A stretch of DNA of 13,726 bases, from NCBI GenBank assembly GCA_024695225.1, contig JAILIO010000299.1, positions 1 through 13,726 on the forward strand, given 5' to 3'. Within the stretch, counting starts at the first letter, position 1. Each line of letters opens with the position of its first letter. Below are positions 1-6,802 of this stretch, one piece after another. The position numbers and the translations under genes are program-made. Below the pieces are notes generated by a model. That model searched no databases. It saw only the letters and a program-made list of their open reading frames with translations, and was not told the DNA's origin. This DNA is from Lachnospiraceae bacterium. GTDB lineage: Bacteria; Bacillota; Clostridia; Lachnospirales; Lachnospiraceae.

Positions 1-141
1 AGCGCCTACGATTTTCTTTATAAAGTAATAACGCACCTTTTCTTATACAACAACTCTTTTGCGTTCCTGGAAAGGGACGAAAGAGGAAACCTTAAGGGTA
101 TATATCCAATAACGGCAAATGGAATAAATATATTATGTGAT
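1..141. repeat. Terminal direct repeat, left copy (circular overlap)
   Basis: These 141 bases are identical to the last 141 bases (13586-13726). The open reading frame of the portal gene continues without a break when the two copies are superimposed. An exact 141-base overlap fits a k-mer overlap left by an assembler on a closed circle better than a biological terminal repeat. The true unique length would be 13,585 bp. Confidence 0.95.
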
Positions 142-945
142 CCGATCAACAACTTATATGTTCGTTTTTTTCTAAAGAGCGGGAAAGAAGTTATTTTACC
201 CTATTCGGATCTGATCCATTTAAGAAGACACTTTAATAATGACGATGTGTTAGGCTCTGACAATGGCGCCATTTCTTCCGGGATAGAACTTGCACAGACC
301 CAAAACGAGGGGATCATAAGCGGAATTAAGGCCGGGGCAAGCATACGGGGAATATTAAGCTTTACTCAGATCATGGGCGCAAGCAAGCTAAAGGAAGAAA
401 AAGAAGCCTTTGTAGAAGATTATCTTAGCATGGAAAACGGCGTTGGCGTAGTGGCCACCGACCAGAAAATGACATATACCCCCATTGAAAACAAACCGGT
501 AATTTTAAGCGCAGACCAAACCAAAGAAATTAAATCTAAAATATACAATTATCTTGGAATTACTGAGCCTATAGTAAATAGCTGTTATACAGAGGATCAG
601 TACAGCGCTTTTTATGAAAGCACCATAGAGCCAATAGCTACAGCTTTAAGCCAGGAATTTACAGCAAAGCTTTTTAACGATAGAGAACAAGCTTTTGGTA
701 ATAGCATTTTGTTTGAAAGTGGGCGCTTACAGTTTACGAGCAACGCAACAAAAGTACAGCTCATTAAAGAACTAATGCCTATGGGACTTCTTACCATAAA
801 CCAGGCTTTGGAAATACTTAATTTGCCGGGGGTAACGGACGGGGACAAACGCCTACAGGCCTTGAACATGATAGACGCAGACCTTGCCGCACAATACCAG
901 GCAAAAGGGGGGAAAGATCTTGATTTACAGCAGAAAAAGAACTGA
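1..945 (+). CDS. HK97-type portal protein, residues 87-400 (gene continues from 13328-13726 across the circle join)
   Basis: The portal forms the dodecameric ring at the capsid vertex through which DNA is pumped by terminase and to which head-completion proteins bind. Base 1 is the first base of codon 87; the ATG lies at 13328. The joined protein is 400 residues, the usual size for HK97-family portals. This part starts with SAYDFLYK, completing the family-typical segment RPNPYMSAYDF. It continues through a central body with the PYSDLIHLRRH stretch (the usual portal 'I.H.R' region) and ends in a helical, polar C-terminus with Gln and Lys runs. An internal GTG at 247 gives a shorter frame but is not the real start. 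The stop is TGA at 943-945. The gene overlaps the TTG-initiated zinc-ribbon gene by 26 bases, suggesting coupled translation in the capsid operon. Confidence 0.93.
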   Translation, partial: SAYDFLYKVITHLFLYNNSFAFLERDERGNLKGIYPITANGINILCDPINNLYVRFFLKSGKEVILPYSDLIHLRRHFNNDDVLGSDNGAISSGIELAQTQNEGIISGIKAGASIRGILSFTQIMGASKLKEEKEAFVEDYLSMENGVGVVATDQKMTYTPIENKPVILSADQTKEIKSKIYNYLGITEPIVNSCYTEDQYSAFYESTIEPIATALSQEFTAKLFNDREQAFGNSILFESGRLQFTSNATKVQLIKELMPMGLLTINQALEILNLPGVTDGDKRLQALNMIDADLAAQYQAKGGKDLDLQQKKN

Positions 946-1120
946 TTATAGAATATGCCCCTTTTGTGGTGCTTCCCTTGATGTAGGGGAAAAGTGCGAT
1001 TGCGAGAAAGAAAGAGGTGATACCAATGAAAGAAACACGAATAACGGAAATACGAGCAGCGGAACCGACGGCAGACGGCGCAAGCGCTCTTGTATTAGTA
1101 GGGCGACCTATTCTATATGA
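920..1120 (+). CDS. Small zinc-ribbon protein between portal and protease
   Basis: This is a 66-residue protein of unknown function. I choose TTG at 920 because a GGGGGGAAAG ribosome site ends a few bases upstream; an upstream in-frame ATG at 884 lies inside portal and lacks such a site. Residues 13-28 read CPFCGASLDVGEKCDC, giving four cysteines in CxxC...CxC spacing, a compact zinc-binding knuckle. Small cysteine-knuckle proteins at this position are familiar in Clostridia phage head operons, but their role is not known to me. The rest is Asn/Thr/Arg-rich and low in structure. The last 95 bases overlap the start of the protease gene in another frame, so the true C-terminus may be tolerated read-through and not selected sequence. 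Confidence 0.6.
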   Translation: MIYSRKRTDYRICPFCGASLDVGEKCDCEKERGDTNERNTNNGNTSSGTDGRRRKRSCISRATYSI

Positions 1121-1601
1121 TACCCCTACAACGATAAAAGACGAAAGCGGCAGCTATACGGAAATTATCGGCCGTGGCGCTCTGGACAATGCGGATCTTA
1201 CCGATGTTAGATTGTTATACAATCACGATCTGGGAAAGGTTCCCCTTGCCAGGACACCCAAAACAATGACCCTTTGGATTGACGAAAGCGGGCTTTCCTT
1301 TAAGGCCGTATTACCGGAAACGGAAGCGGCCAAAGAGATTTATGAAGCTGTTAAGAGAGGTGATCTTAGCGGAATGAGCTTTGCTTTTACGGTTCCAGAG
1401 GGCGGCGACACCTACGACGCAACAACAAATAAACGGGTTATACGGCAGATAGCTAAGGTTTATGAGTGTAGCGTTGTACCTTACCCCGCTTATCCCACTA
1501 CAAGCATTGAAGCCCGTAGTATGAGAGCGGCAGCTCTAAAGACTATGGAAGCAAAAAGACAGGCTAAGATCTTGTTTCACCAGATAATGAAAGTGAGGTG
1601 A
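1026..1601 (+). CDS. HK97-family prohead protease
   Basis: This serine protease (peptidase U35 family) is packaged in the procapsid. It cleaves the N-terminal delta domain from the major capsid protein, making room for DNA and triggering maturation. The protein has 191 residues, normal for the family. Visible signatures are LVGRPILYDTPT near residues 24-35, the catalytic-histidine segment LLYNHDLGKVPLAR with H67, and the serine segment GDLSGMSFAF with S115 and S118. I set the start at ATG 1026; the in-frame GTG at 1017 lies inside the AAAGAGGTGA ribosome site and so is unlikely. The gene stands two genes before the major capsid gene, the standard order. Its stop (TGA 1599-1601) is five bases from the next start, so translation is probably coupled. 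Confidence 0.95.
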   Translation: MKETRITEIRAAEPTADGASALVLVGRPILYDTPTTIKDESGSYTEIIGRGALDNADLTDVRLLYNHDLGKVPLARTPKTMTLWIDESGLSFKAVLPETEAAKEIYEAVKRGDLSGMSFAFTVPEGGDTYDATTNKRVIRQIAKVYECSVVPYPAYPTTSIEARSMRAAALKTMEAKRQAKILFHQIMKVR

Positions 1602-1605
1602 TCCC

Positions 1606-1827
1606 GTGGGAAAGTATGACTATTATATTGCTCTTCAAGAGTTAGCAACGAACAACGGCTATAAGCTAACGAGTGTAAAGGCAGCGAGAAGAAAAAACAA
1701 CCAGGGAAGCTATAGCTTTGTAACCGCTTGCTTTGTTGTTCCAGACTCAGACGAAAAAGAGCCAAAAAGCGCAGAAGCGCAGAAAGAGGTGACCAATGAA
1801 ATTCAAGACAATAGCAGAAGCTTTTAA
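1606..1827 (+). CDS. Small hypothetical protein before major capsid gene
   Basis: This is a 73-residue protein I do not recognise. It starts at GTG 1606 with AGGTGATC just upstream, shared with the end of the protease gene. The first 45 residues have mixed beta/alpha character (GKYDYYIALQELA, YSFVTACFVV). The tail is acidic and charged (PDSDEKEPKSAEAQKEV) and probably disordered. No signal peptide, membrane segment or cysteine motif is seen. The last 32 bases overlap the start of the major capsid gene in another frame, and its own ribosome-site-containing end (AAAGAGGTGA) drives capsid translation. A role in scaffolding or capsid-size control is possible from position alone, but nothing in the sequence shows it. 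Confidence 0.6.
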   Translation: MGKYDYYIALQELATNNGYKLTSVKAARRKNNQGSYSFVTACFVVPDSDEKEPKSAEAQKEVTNEIQDNSRSF

Positions 1828-3043
1828 CTTCTATCGCACCAAGCCTATTAAGGATCTGGAAGAGAGGGCGCAGGCAATCAACAACGAGATAGACACAGAC
1901 CCCAACGCAGACATTGAAGCGCTCAACATTGAGCTTAAGGGGATCAAAGAAGCAAGAGAAAACGCAGAGATCAGAAGCGCAGCTTCTCTTACTTCCGGCT
2001 CAGATCTGAACCTTGTAACCGGGCGCAATTACAAGAAAGAAGAAGCTAAGACCTTTGAGGGGGAAGACATAGCCGGAACCCCGGAATATAGAAACGCTTT
2101 CTATAAAACCCTTTTAGGCCGCAAGCTTACGGCAAACGAACAGGCAGCCTTTAACGCTGTAGTAGAGAAGCGTGACGACTTTATGAACTCAACAGAAGCC
2201 GCCGCTCTTATCCCTACAACAACACTCAACGAGGTTATAAGCAAAGCCCGCACAATGGGCGGCCTTGTAGCAGAAGCCAGGGCGTTTAATATGCCTACAA
2301 AAATAGCTATTCCCATAGCTACACCCGGTTCTAACGCTTCCTGGCATACAGAGGGCGCAGCTGTTACGACAGAAGAACCCTCTATAGCAAGCGTAACCTT
2401 TGACGGGAACGAGATTATAAAAATCTTCTCTATTTCCGTAAAGGTTAAGACCATGACAATAAGCGCATTTGAAAGCTATCTTGCAGAAGAGCTTACAGCT
2501 TGCGTAATGGGTACAATCGACGCAGCACTTATTAACGGGACAGGATCCGGCCAGGGAACCGGAATAGAAACCGCTATCACCTGGACGACTTCCGGAACCG
2601 GACAGAACGCTGTTGAAGTGGCTAACGGATCCAAAATAACTTACGCTAATGTTGCCGAAACCGTCGGACTTCTTAAGCGTGGCTACAGCCAGGGCGCAAA
2701 ATGGGGTATGAACAACAAGACCCTTTATAATTGCTTCTATGGCATGGTAGACTCAAACAAACGGCCTATTTTCATAGCAGATCCCAAGAACGAGAGTGTA
2801 GGAAAGATCTTGGGTTTTGATGTGGTAATAGACGACAACATAGCCGATAACGCCGCATACCTGGGGAATTACGCTAAATACCTGGGGTACAATCTGCCCG
2901 GCGGGATCTTGCTTGAAAGCAGCAGAGAGAGCAGCTTTAAGTCTGGCCTTATAGATTATAGGGCGCTTGCTATAGCTGATTGTAAGCCTCTTATAAACGA
3001 GGCTTTTGTAAAGCTGTATATTGCCAATGCTATAAGCGCTTGA
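1796..3043 (+). CDS. HK97-fold major capsid protein
   Basis: This is the main shell protein of the head, 415 residues, typical of the HK97 family with an N-terminal delta domain. Residues about 1-60 are strongly helical and charged (DLEERAQAINNEI, ELKGIKEARENAEIR), matching the scaffold-like delta domain removed by the upstream protease. The mature region probably starts near residue 90-120. The signature GTGSGQGTGIETA near the middle matches the family GTGSGQP.GI loop. TEEPSIASVTFDGNEIIKIFSISVKV corresponds to the P-domain/E-loop side, and the C-terminal DYRALAIADCKPLINEAFVKL strand is also typical. It starts at ATG 1796 with AAAGAGGTGACCA upstream. A strong hairpin follows the gene, which may set capsid protein above its downstream neighbours. 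Confidence 0.96.
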   Translation: MKFKTIAEAFNFYRTKPIKDLEERAQAINNEIDTDPNADIEALNIELKGIKEARENAEIRSAASLTSGSDLNLVTGRNYKKEEAKTFEGEDIAGTPEYRNAFYKTLLGRKLTANEQAAFNAVVEKRDDFMNSTEAAALIPTTTLNEVISKARTMGGLVAEARAFNMPTKIAIPIATPGSNASWHTEGAAVTTEEPSIASVTFDGNEIIKIFSISVKVKTMTISAFESYLAEELTACVMGTIDAALINGTGSGQGTGIETAITWTTSGTGQNAVEVANGSKITYANVAETVGLLKRGYSQGAKWGMNNKTLYNCFYGMVDSNKRPIFIADPKNESVGKILGFDVVIDDNIADNAAYLGNYAKYLGYNLPGGILLESSRESSFKSGLIDYRALAIADCKPLINEAFVKLYIANAISA

Positions 3044-3072
3044 TCATTTACCTACCATTCACATAATGACCT

Positions 3073-3117
3073 ACGCCGGGGGCATAGGGTGCTTAAAGGC
3101 CCCTATGCCCTTGGCGT
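3073..3117 (+). terminator. Strong hairpin after major capsid gene (attenuator or partial terminator)
   Basis: Bases 3073-3089 pair with 3101-3117 as a 17-bp stem, including two G-T wobbles, around an 11-base loop. The core is GGGCATAGGG against CCCTATGCCC. Only TTTA follows, with no clear U-tract, so complete termination is doubtful. Because the connector, HNH and recombinase genes lie downstream with no visible promoter of their own, partial termination or 3'-end protection of the capsid message is more likely. Confidence 0.65.
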
Positions 3118-3142
3118 TTAACGAAAGTGAGGAAAAACAAAA

Positions 3143-3418
3143 ATGACATTAACAGAAGCGTGTAATATATTACACATAGACGAGGGCATGAATAACGATC
3201 TTGTAGGCGCTCTTCTGGACGCAATACCGGACTATATAGAAACCTCAACAGGCCTTACGGCAACGCAACAGAGCAGCGAGCCGCTTGTAGAAACGGTAAC
3301 AGGGTTTTTGCTTACTCAATGGTATTATGCAGATCATGCAGACGACCAGGCGCTTACACGGACTATAAATAGTTTGTTAAAGGTTTTAAGCATACGAGCA
3401 AGGGACTATGAAGAGTAG
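3143..3418 (+). CDS. gp6-like head-tail connector (adaptor) protein
   Basis: This 91-residue, mostly helical protein fits the HK97 gp6-like family, which forms a ring under the portal and starts the neck. Supporting features are MTLTEACNILHIDE (the usual 'K.yL.id...D..i..l...' start), the acidic helix LVGALLDAIPDYIETSTGL and the later helix VTGFLLTQWYYADHADD. A C-terminal helix LTRTINSLLKVLSIRARDYEE follows. It begins at ATG 3143 after GTGAGGAAAAAC. Its last 11 bases overlap the HNH gene. In a molecule without tail genes, an own adaptor means that the head can be finished to a state that accepts a tail made elsewhere. Confidence 0.85.
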   Translation: MTLTEACNILHIDEGMNNDLVGALLDAIPDYIETSTGLTATQQSSEPLVETVTGFLLTQWYYADHADDQALTRTINSLLKVLSIRARDYEE

Positions 3419-3791
3419 ATACAGCTTCAAAGACTACGACAACAAGGCCTTTTATAATTCCGCAGCATGGCAGAGAGTAAGTAGTGCATATATGAATAGC
3501 CGCTCTTATATCTGCGAACGCTGCGGAAAACCCGCTGTTATTTGCCACCATAAGAAATGGCTAAATGGTGAAAATGTAAAAGACCCCTATGTAGCCCTAA
3601 GCTTTGAGAACCTGGAAGCCCTTTGTTTAGAATGTCACAACATAGAGCATGGACTAAACCATAGTGTTGCTATTTTCGATGAAGACGGCGACATATCAAG
3701 AGTAAGAGAAAGCCAGGAAGCTAAAGAGTTCAAGAAGAACCAGGAACAAATAGAAAACCTGTTAAGGGGAATAGAAAGCCGGAAAGAGTAG
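3408..3791 (+). CDS. HNH endonuclease (cos/packaging-associated)
   Basis: This is a 127-residue HNH nuclease. Residues 36-39 (CERC) and 73-76 (CLEC) form the zinc-binding pairs. H47-H48 (ICHHKKWL), N68 (LSFENLEALC) and H77 (CHNIEH) supply the beta-beta-alpha metal core. The C-terminal third is a charged helix (ESQEAKEFKKNQEQIENLLRG). In HK97-like cos phages an HNH protein encoded beside terminase works with the large subunit in cutting cos ends, and capsid-forming satellites also carry one. The gene overlaps the connector by 11 bases and precedes the recombinase by 12 bases, with a candidate cos region about 0.75 kb downstream. A free-standing homing nuclease is the alternative, but location favours a packaging role. 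Confidence 0.88.
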   Translation: MKSRYSFKDYDNKAFYNSAAWQRVSSAYMNSRSYICERCGKPAVICHHKKWLNGENVKDPYVALSFENLEALCLECHNIEHGLNHSVAIFDEDGDISRVRESQEAKEFKKNQEQIENLLRGIESRKE

Positions 3792-3803
3792 AAAGGACAC
3801 AAC

Positions 3804-4352
3804 ATGAACTTTGTAGAGCCTATAAGGGATAAAACAACCGTACAGGACATAGCCGATTATCTCAAAGAGAAAGACGAAAGATATTATATTATGTACATGA
3901 TAGGGATCTACAGCGGCTTAAGGGTGAGTGACATATTAAAGCTTAAGGTTAGAGATGTGAGGGACAAAGCAGAAATTAAACTAAGGGAAAAGAAGACGGG
4001 AAAAGAAAAAATGTTTCCGGTCAATGTGGCTTTAAGCCGGGCAATTACGGCATATTGTGAGGACAAAAAAGACTATGATTTTTTGATCCCAAGCGCAAGA
4101 GTCAAGAACAAGGCCATTAGCCGGGAATATGCTTATAGGGTAATACATGAAGCGGGCTTACACTTCGGTTTAGAAAATCTGGGAACCCATACAATGAGAA
4201 AGACTTTCGGTTATCATTTCTACCAACAGACCAAAGACATTGTACTACTTATGCGCATATTCAACCACAACGACCAGAGCAAAACGCTAAGATACATAGG
4301 CATTGAACAAACAACGATAAACGACGCTATGAAAAGATTTAGCTATAAATAG
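3804..4352 (+). CDS. Tyrosine recombinase, catalytic domain only
   Basis: This 182-residue protein carries the full tyrosine-recombinase active-site set. R40 lies in SGLRVSDILKL, a Lys in the beta-hairpin EKKTGKEK (K64 or K67), H129 and R132 in THTMRKTFGYHF, H155 in FNHNDQSKTLRYIG, and the nucleophile is Y164. It lacks the N-terminal core-binding and arm-binding domains of phage integrases, which are normally above 350 residues, or about 300 for XerC/XerD. The start at ATG 3804 has AGAAAGGACA upstream. It is the last gene of the capsid operon, between HNH and the terminase region, not next to an excisionase or repressor. Short recombinases at this place occur in Bacillota phages without a settled role. 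Dimer resolution of the circle, helping cos processing, or integration with a host Xer partner are all possible. Confidence 0.85.
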   Translation: MNFVEPIRDKTTVQDIADYLKEKDERYYIMYMIGIYSGLRVSDILKLKVRDVRDKAEIKLREKKTGKEKMFPVNVALSRAITAYCEDKKDYDFLIPSARVKNKAISREYAYRVIHEAGLHFGLENLGTHTMRKTFGYHFYQQTKDIVLLMRIFNHNDQSKTLRYIGIEQTTINDAMKRFSYK

Positions 4353-4488
4353 CACAAGTTCCTATAAATTAACGATGTGAACAAAGAAAAGCGACGGCTA
4401 AAAGCCAGGGCAATAAACACAACCGTTTCAATCATTTTTTAATTATGCACACAATGCCCATTATGTGAACGGACTAAACGAACAGCGC

Positions 4489-4525
4489 AAGGGCGCAGTT
4501 CCTTAAGGGAAGCTGCGCCCTTTTC
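4489..4525 (+). terminator. Rho-independent terminator of the capsid operon
   Basis: A hairpin pairs GGGCGCAG with CTGCGCCC, extended inward by TTCC/GGAA with one bulged G around a TTAAG loop, and is followed at once by TTTTC. It lies about 140 bases past the recombinase stop and closes the capsid operon. The preceding stretch 4353-4488 holds no gene I can support. It contains two ATGTGAAC repeats (near 4375 and 4463) and an AT-rich TTTTTTAATTATG segment. Confidence 0.88.
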
Positions 4526-4662
4526 GTACAACAACGGATCCGGGAAAGAGTCAGAAAGCCCACAAAATAAGGGGTAGGGGGGTTCTTTTGAGCTATCCCC
4601 CAAGCGAAGACCGAAGGCGAACTCTAAAAAACCCGGCTCAAGGAAATTTCAAAGGGGGGATA
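4526..4662 (+). other. Candidate cos / terminase recognition region
   Basis: This non-coding stretch lies between the capsid operon terminator and the terminase promoter. In HNH-plus-terminase phages the cohesive-end site commonly lies just upstream of the small terminase gene. It holds a G-rich run at 4571-4582 (GGGGTAGGGGGG) opposed by CCCCC at 4597-4601 and a second run GGGGGG at 4654-4659. The outer segments CCGGG (about 4540) and CCCGG (about 4632) can pair. Short repeats CGAAGACCGAAGGCGAA lie at 4605-4621. No open frame or ribosome site is seen. The assignment rests on position and G-rich character only; the cut point cannot be read. Confidence 0.35.
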
Positions 4663-4691
4663 TTGTGTAAACAGAGTAAATATAGTAATAT
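4663..4691 (+). promoter_or_regulatory. Probable promoter of the terminase operon
   Basis: The -35-like TTGTGT (4663-4668) and -10-like TAATAT (4686-4691) are 17 bases apart. The -35 is weaker than at the other two operons. The first 9-bp-array hexamer (GTAAAC, 4667) overlaps the -35, so a protein bound to the array would block or contact polymerase. The predicted transcript would have a leader of about 115 bases before terS. Confidence 0.5.
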
Positions 4692-4792
4692 AGGTGTACA
4701 TAGTTTAATATGTAAGTGAGATATAACAAGTAACGCAAGTTTAATATGTATATCGAGTAATATATGTTTACTATGTTTACACAGTAAACACA
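4667..4792. repeat. Array of 14 degenerate 9-bp units (GTWWAN + 3), upstream of terminase
   Basis: Reading in steps of nine from 4667, thirteen of fourteen units begin with GT; the exception at 4721 begins with AT. Positions 3 and 4 are A or T in all but one case. Examples are GTAAAC (4667), GTAAAT (4676), GTTTAA (4703, 4739), GTTTAC (4766, 4775) and GTAAAC (4784). The last pair forms a perfect 6-3-6 inverted repeat. The 13-mer AGTTTAATATGTA occurs twice (4702, 4738), 36 bases apart, i.e. four units. No frame through it is open for long. Phased short repeats of this kind suit an oligomerising DNA-binding protein such as a ribbon-helix-helix regulator or centromere-binding protein, or a terminase-binding region next to cos. 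Confidence 0.8.
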
Positions 4793-4813
4793 TAATGCAA
4801 AAAGGGGGAAGAC

Positions 4814-5134
4814 ATGGCATTGAAAGCGGAATACAAGGCTATTCTGGGGAAGATCCCAGAGGACAAGAAGACCATAGGGAAGAAGCTTGTAGAAGAGCTT
4901 AGCTTCATGGAAAAAACGCTAAAGAGCTTGAAACAGGAAATACTAAACAACGGCGAACTTGAACACTTCCAACAGGGAAAACAAGACTTTATCCGAGAAA
5001 GCCCGGCGCTAAAAAGCTACAACACGACCGTACAGCGCTATAGCGTTATGTACAGACAACTTACAGATCTTATAGGCAAGAGTGCGGAAGCCGAAAAGTC
5101 TAACGCTGTTTACGACTTCATAAAAGAGAGTTAA
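4814..5134 (+). CDS. Terminase small subunit
   Basis: The small subunit recognises viral DNA and regulates the large subunit at the start of packaging. The protein has 106 residues, almost wholly helical (KLVEELSFMEKTLKSLKQEI). It contains the stretch FIRESPALKSYNTTVQRYSVMYRQLTDLI, typical of small subunits of the P27-like family in Bacillota phages; 'ESPALKxYN' is the clearest sign. It lacks an obvious N-terminal HTH and is at the short end of the family, so DNA contact may rely on oligomerisation or on the HNH protein. The start at ATG 4814 follows AAAGGGGGAAGAC. The large subunit starts four bases after its stop. The 9-bp array ends about 20 bases before its start codon. Confidence 0.82.
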   Translation: MALKAEYKAILGKIPEDKKTIGKKLVEELSFMEKTLKSLKQEILNNGELEHFQQGKQDFIRESPALKSYNTTVQRYSVMYRQLTDLIGKSAEAEKSNAVYDFIKES

Positions 5135-5138
5135 GCCA

Positions 5139-6785
5139 TTGACAAAGAACTACATAGAACAATATCTAAACGCCATAAAAAACGGATCCTGTATTGTTTC
5201 TAAGCGCTGTCTAAAGCAATACGAACAGCTTGTAGACGATATAAAGAACCCCAAAGGGGGTTATGTGTTCGACCGGAAAAGAGCAGAAAAGCCCATAAAC
5301 TTTATTGAGCGCTTTTGTAAACACAGTAAAGGGGAATGGGCGGGGCAACCGCTGCACCTTGAATTATTTCAAAAGGCATTTATAAGCGCATTATTCGGTT
5401 TTGTTGACAAGAAAAACGGAAACAGAAAATATAGGGAAACTTTGTTTTATGTAGCCCGGAAGAACGGCAAGAGTGTTCTTTTAAGCGGAATAGCTTTGTA
5501 TATGCTCATAGCAGACGGGGAACCGGGGGCAGAAGTATATAGTGTGGCAAGCAAAAAAGACCAGGCGAAAATAATTTTTAACGAAACCTATAACATGGTT
5601 AGACAAAGCCCGGATCTTTTACAAGTAGTAGACAAGCGGAAAAGTGATCTTTATTTTAACCTTACTTTTAGCAAGTTTCAGCCCCTGGGGAAGAACTCAG
5701 ACACTTTAGACGGCCTTAACTCTTCCCTGGTTATCATTGACGAGCTGCACAGCATAAAAGACCGAAACCTATATGAGGTTATGCAACAAAGCCAAAGCGC
5801 CAGGCGACAGCCCTTATTAGTAATGATAAGCACAGCCGGAACAGTTAGAGAATGTATTTTTGATGATATGTACAAATACGCTTGCGGGGTATGTGACGGG
5901 ACAATAGACGATCCCCATTTTTTACCCATAATTTACGAGCTTGACACTAAAGAAGAATGGTTAGATCCCATGAAATGGGAAAAGGCAAACCCCGGCCTTA
6001 ACCGGATTAAGAAGCTTGACGACTTAATGAGCAAAGTAGCCAGGGCGAAACAAAGCCCCAGGGACTTAGCCGGGCTTCTGGTAAAAGACTTCAACATGAT
6101 ACAGACAATAGGCAGCGCATGGCTCACTTTTGACGCTATCAACAATACAGAAACCTTTAACATAGATGATTTTAGAGGTTTTTATTGCATAGGCGGCGCA
6201 GATCTGAGCAGAAGCGGCGACCTTACCGCAGCAACACTTTTGTTCATGGATAAATCAGAAAAGAGATATGTGACACAAATGTATTTTTTACCCAAAGACG
6301 ACTTTGAACAGCGGGTACACGATGAAAAAATACCCTATGACAAATGGCTTGAAGCGGGCTTATTGCGGCTTTGCGAGGGCAACAGTATAAACTATAGCGA
6401 TGTAACGGCCTGGTTCCTTGAAATGGTTGATAAATGCGATGTAACCCCGGCCTGGATATATTACGATCCTTATAGCGCTGCGTATTGGGTGCAAGAAATG
6501 CAAGGGAACGGCTTTAATATGGTGAAATGTCACCAGGGCGTAAAAACCCTATCTTTGCCTATGCAACAGTTAGGACAGGATCTAACCGCAAAGAAGATAA
6601 ATTACAACAACAATCCCCTTTTGAAGTGGTGCATAACAAACACAGGGGTTAAAACAGACATAAACGGCAATATACAGCCCATAAAGGCAACAAGCCCTAA
6701 ATACCGCATAGACGGCTTAGCAAGCTTGTTAGACGCTTATGTAGGCCTGTTAGATCACTATAACGAGTATTTACAAACACTATAA
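5139..6785 (+). CDS. Terminase large subunit (HK97/YmfN-type ATPase-nuclease)
   Basis: This is the motor that pumps DNA through the portal and cuts genome ends. It has 548 residues, full length. The N-terminal ATPase shows FxYVARKNGKS with the Walker A at residues 106-112, Walker B LVIIDE at 197-202 (catalytic E202) and the coupling segment MISTAGT at 229-235. The C-terminal RNase H-like nuclease shows GADLSRSGDLTA with D355, YYDPYSAAYW with D443, and RIDGLASLLDAY with D525. These acidic residues hold the metals, so both activities look intact. The start is TTG 5139, four bases after the small subunit stop, with AAAGAGAG upstream; no better ATG exists nearby. It is the second gene of the packaging operon. 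Confidence 0.96.
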   Translation: MTKNYIEQYLNAIKNGSCIVSKRCLKQYEQLVDDIKNPKGGYVFDRKRAEKPINFIERFCKHSKGEWAGQPLHLELFQKAFISALFGFVDKKNGNRKYRETLFYVARKNGKSVLLSGIALYMLIADGEPGAEVYSVASKKDQAKIIFNETYNMVRQSPDLLQVVDKRKSDLYFNLTFSKFQPLGKNSDTLDGLNSSLVIIDELHSIKDRNLYEVMQQSQSARRQPLLVMISTAGTVRECIFDDMYKYACGVCDGTIDDPHFLPIIYELDTKEEWLDPMKWEKANPGLNRIKKLDDLMSKVARAKQSPRDLAGLLVKDFNMIQTIGSAWLTFDAINNTETFNIDDFRGFYCIGGADLSRSGDLTAATLLFMDKSEKRYVTQMYFLPKDDFEQRVHDEKIPYDKWLEAGLLRLCEGNSINYSDVTAWFLEMVDKCDVTPAWIYYDPYSAAYWVQEMQGNGFNMVKCHQGVKTLSLPMQQLGQDLTAKKINYNNNPLLKWCITNTGVKTDINGNIQPIKATSPKYRIDGLASLLDAYVGLLDHYNEYLQTL

Positions 6786-6802
6786 AGAAAGGTGGTATAT
6801 AT

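Noticed and set aside
1..945. Truncated or duplicated portal gene
   Set aside because: The apparent truncation and duplication come from the 141-base circular overlap; joined, the gene is a single intact 400-residue frame.
3073..3117. Full terminator isolating a separate connector-HNH-recombinase operon
   Set aside because: No U-tract follows and no promoter is visible before 3143, so I treat it as a partial terminator or message-stabilising stem.
4638..4820. Minus-strand open frame of 60 codons over the 9-bp array
   Set aside because: The repetitive His/Leu/Ile/Cys composition is the by-product of the AT-rich array; there is no start signal and it runs into the terS start.
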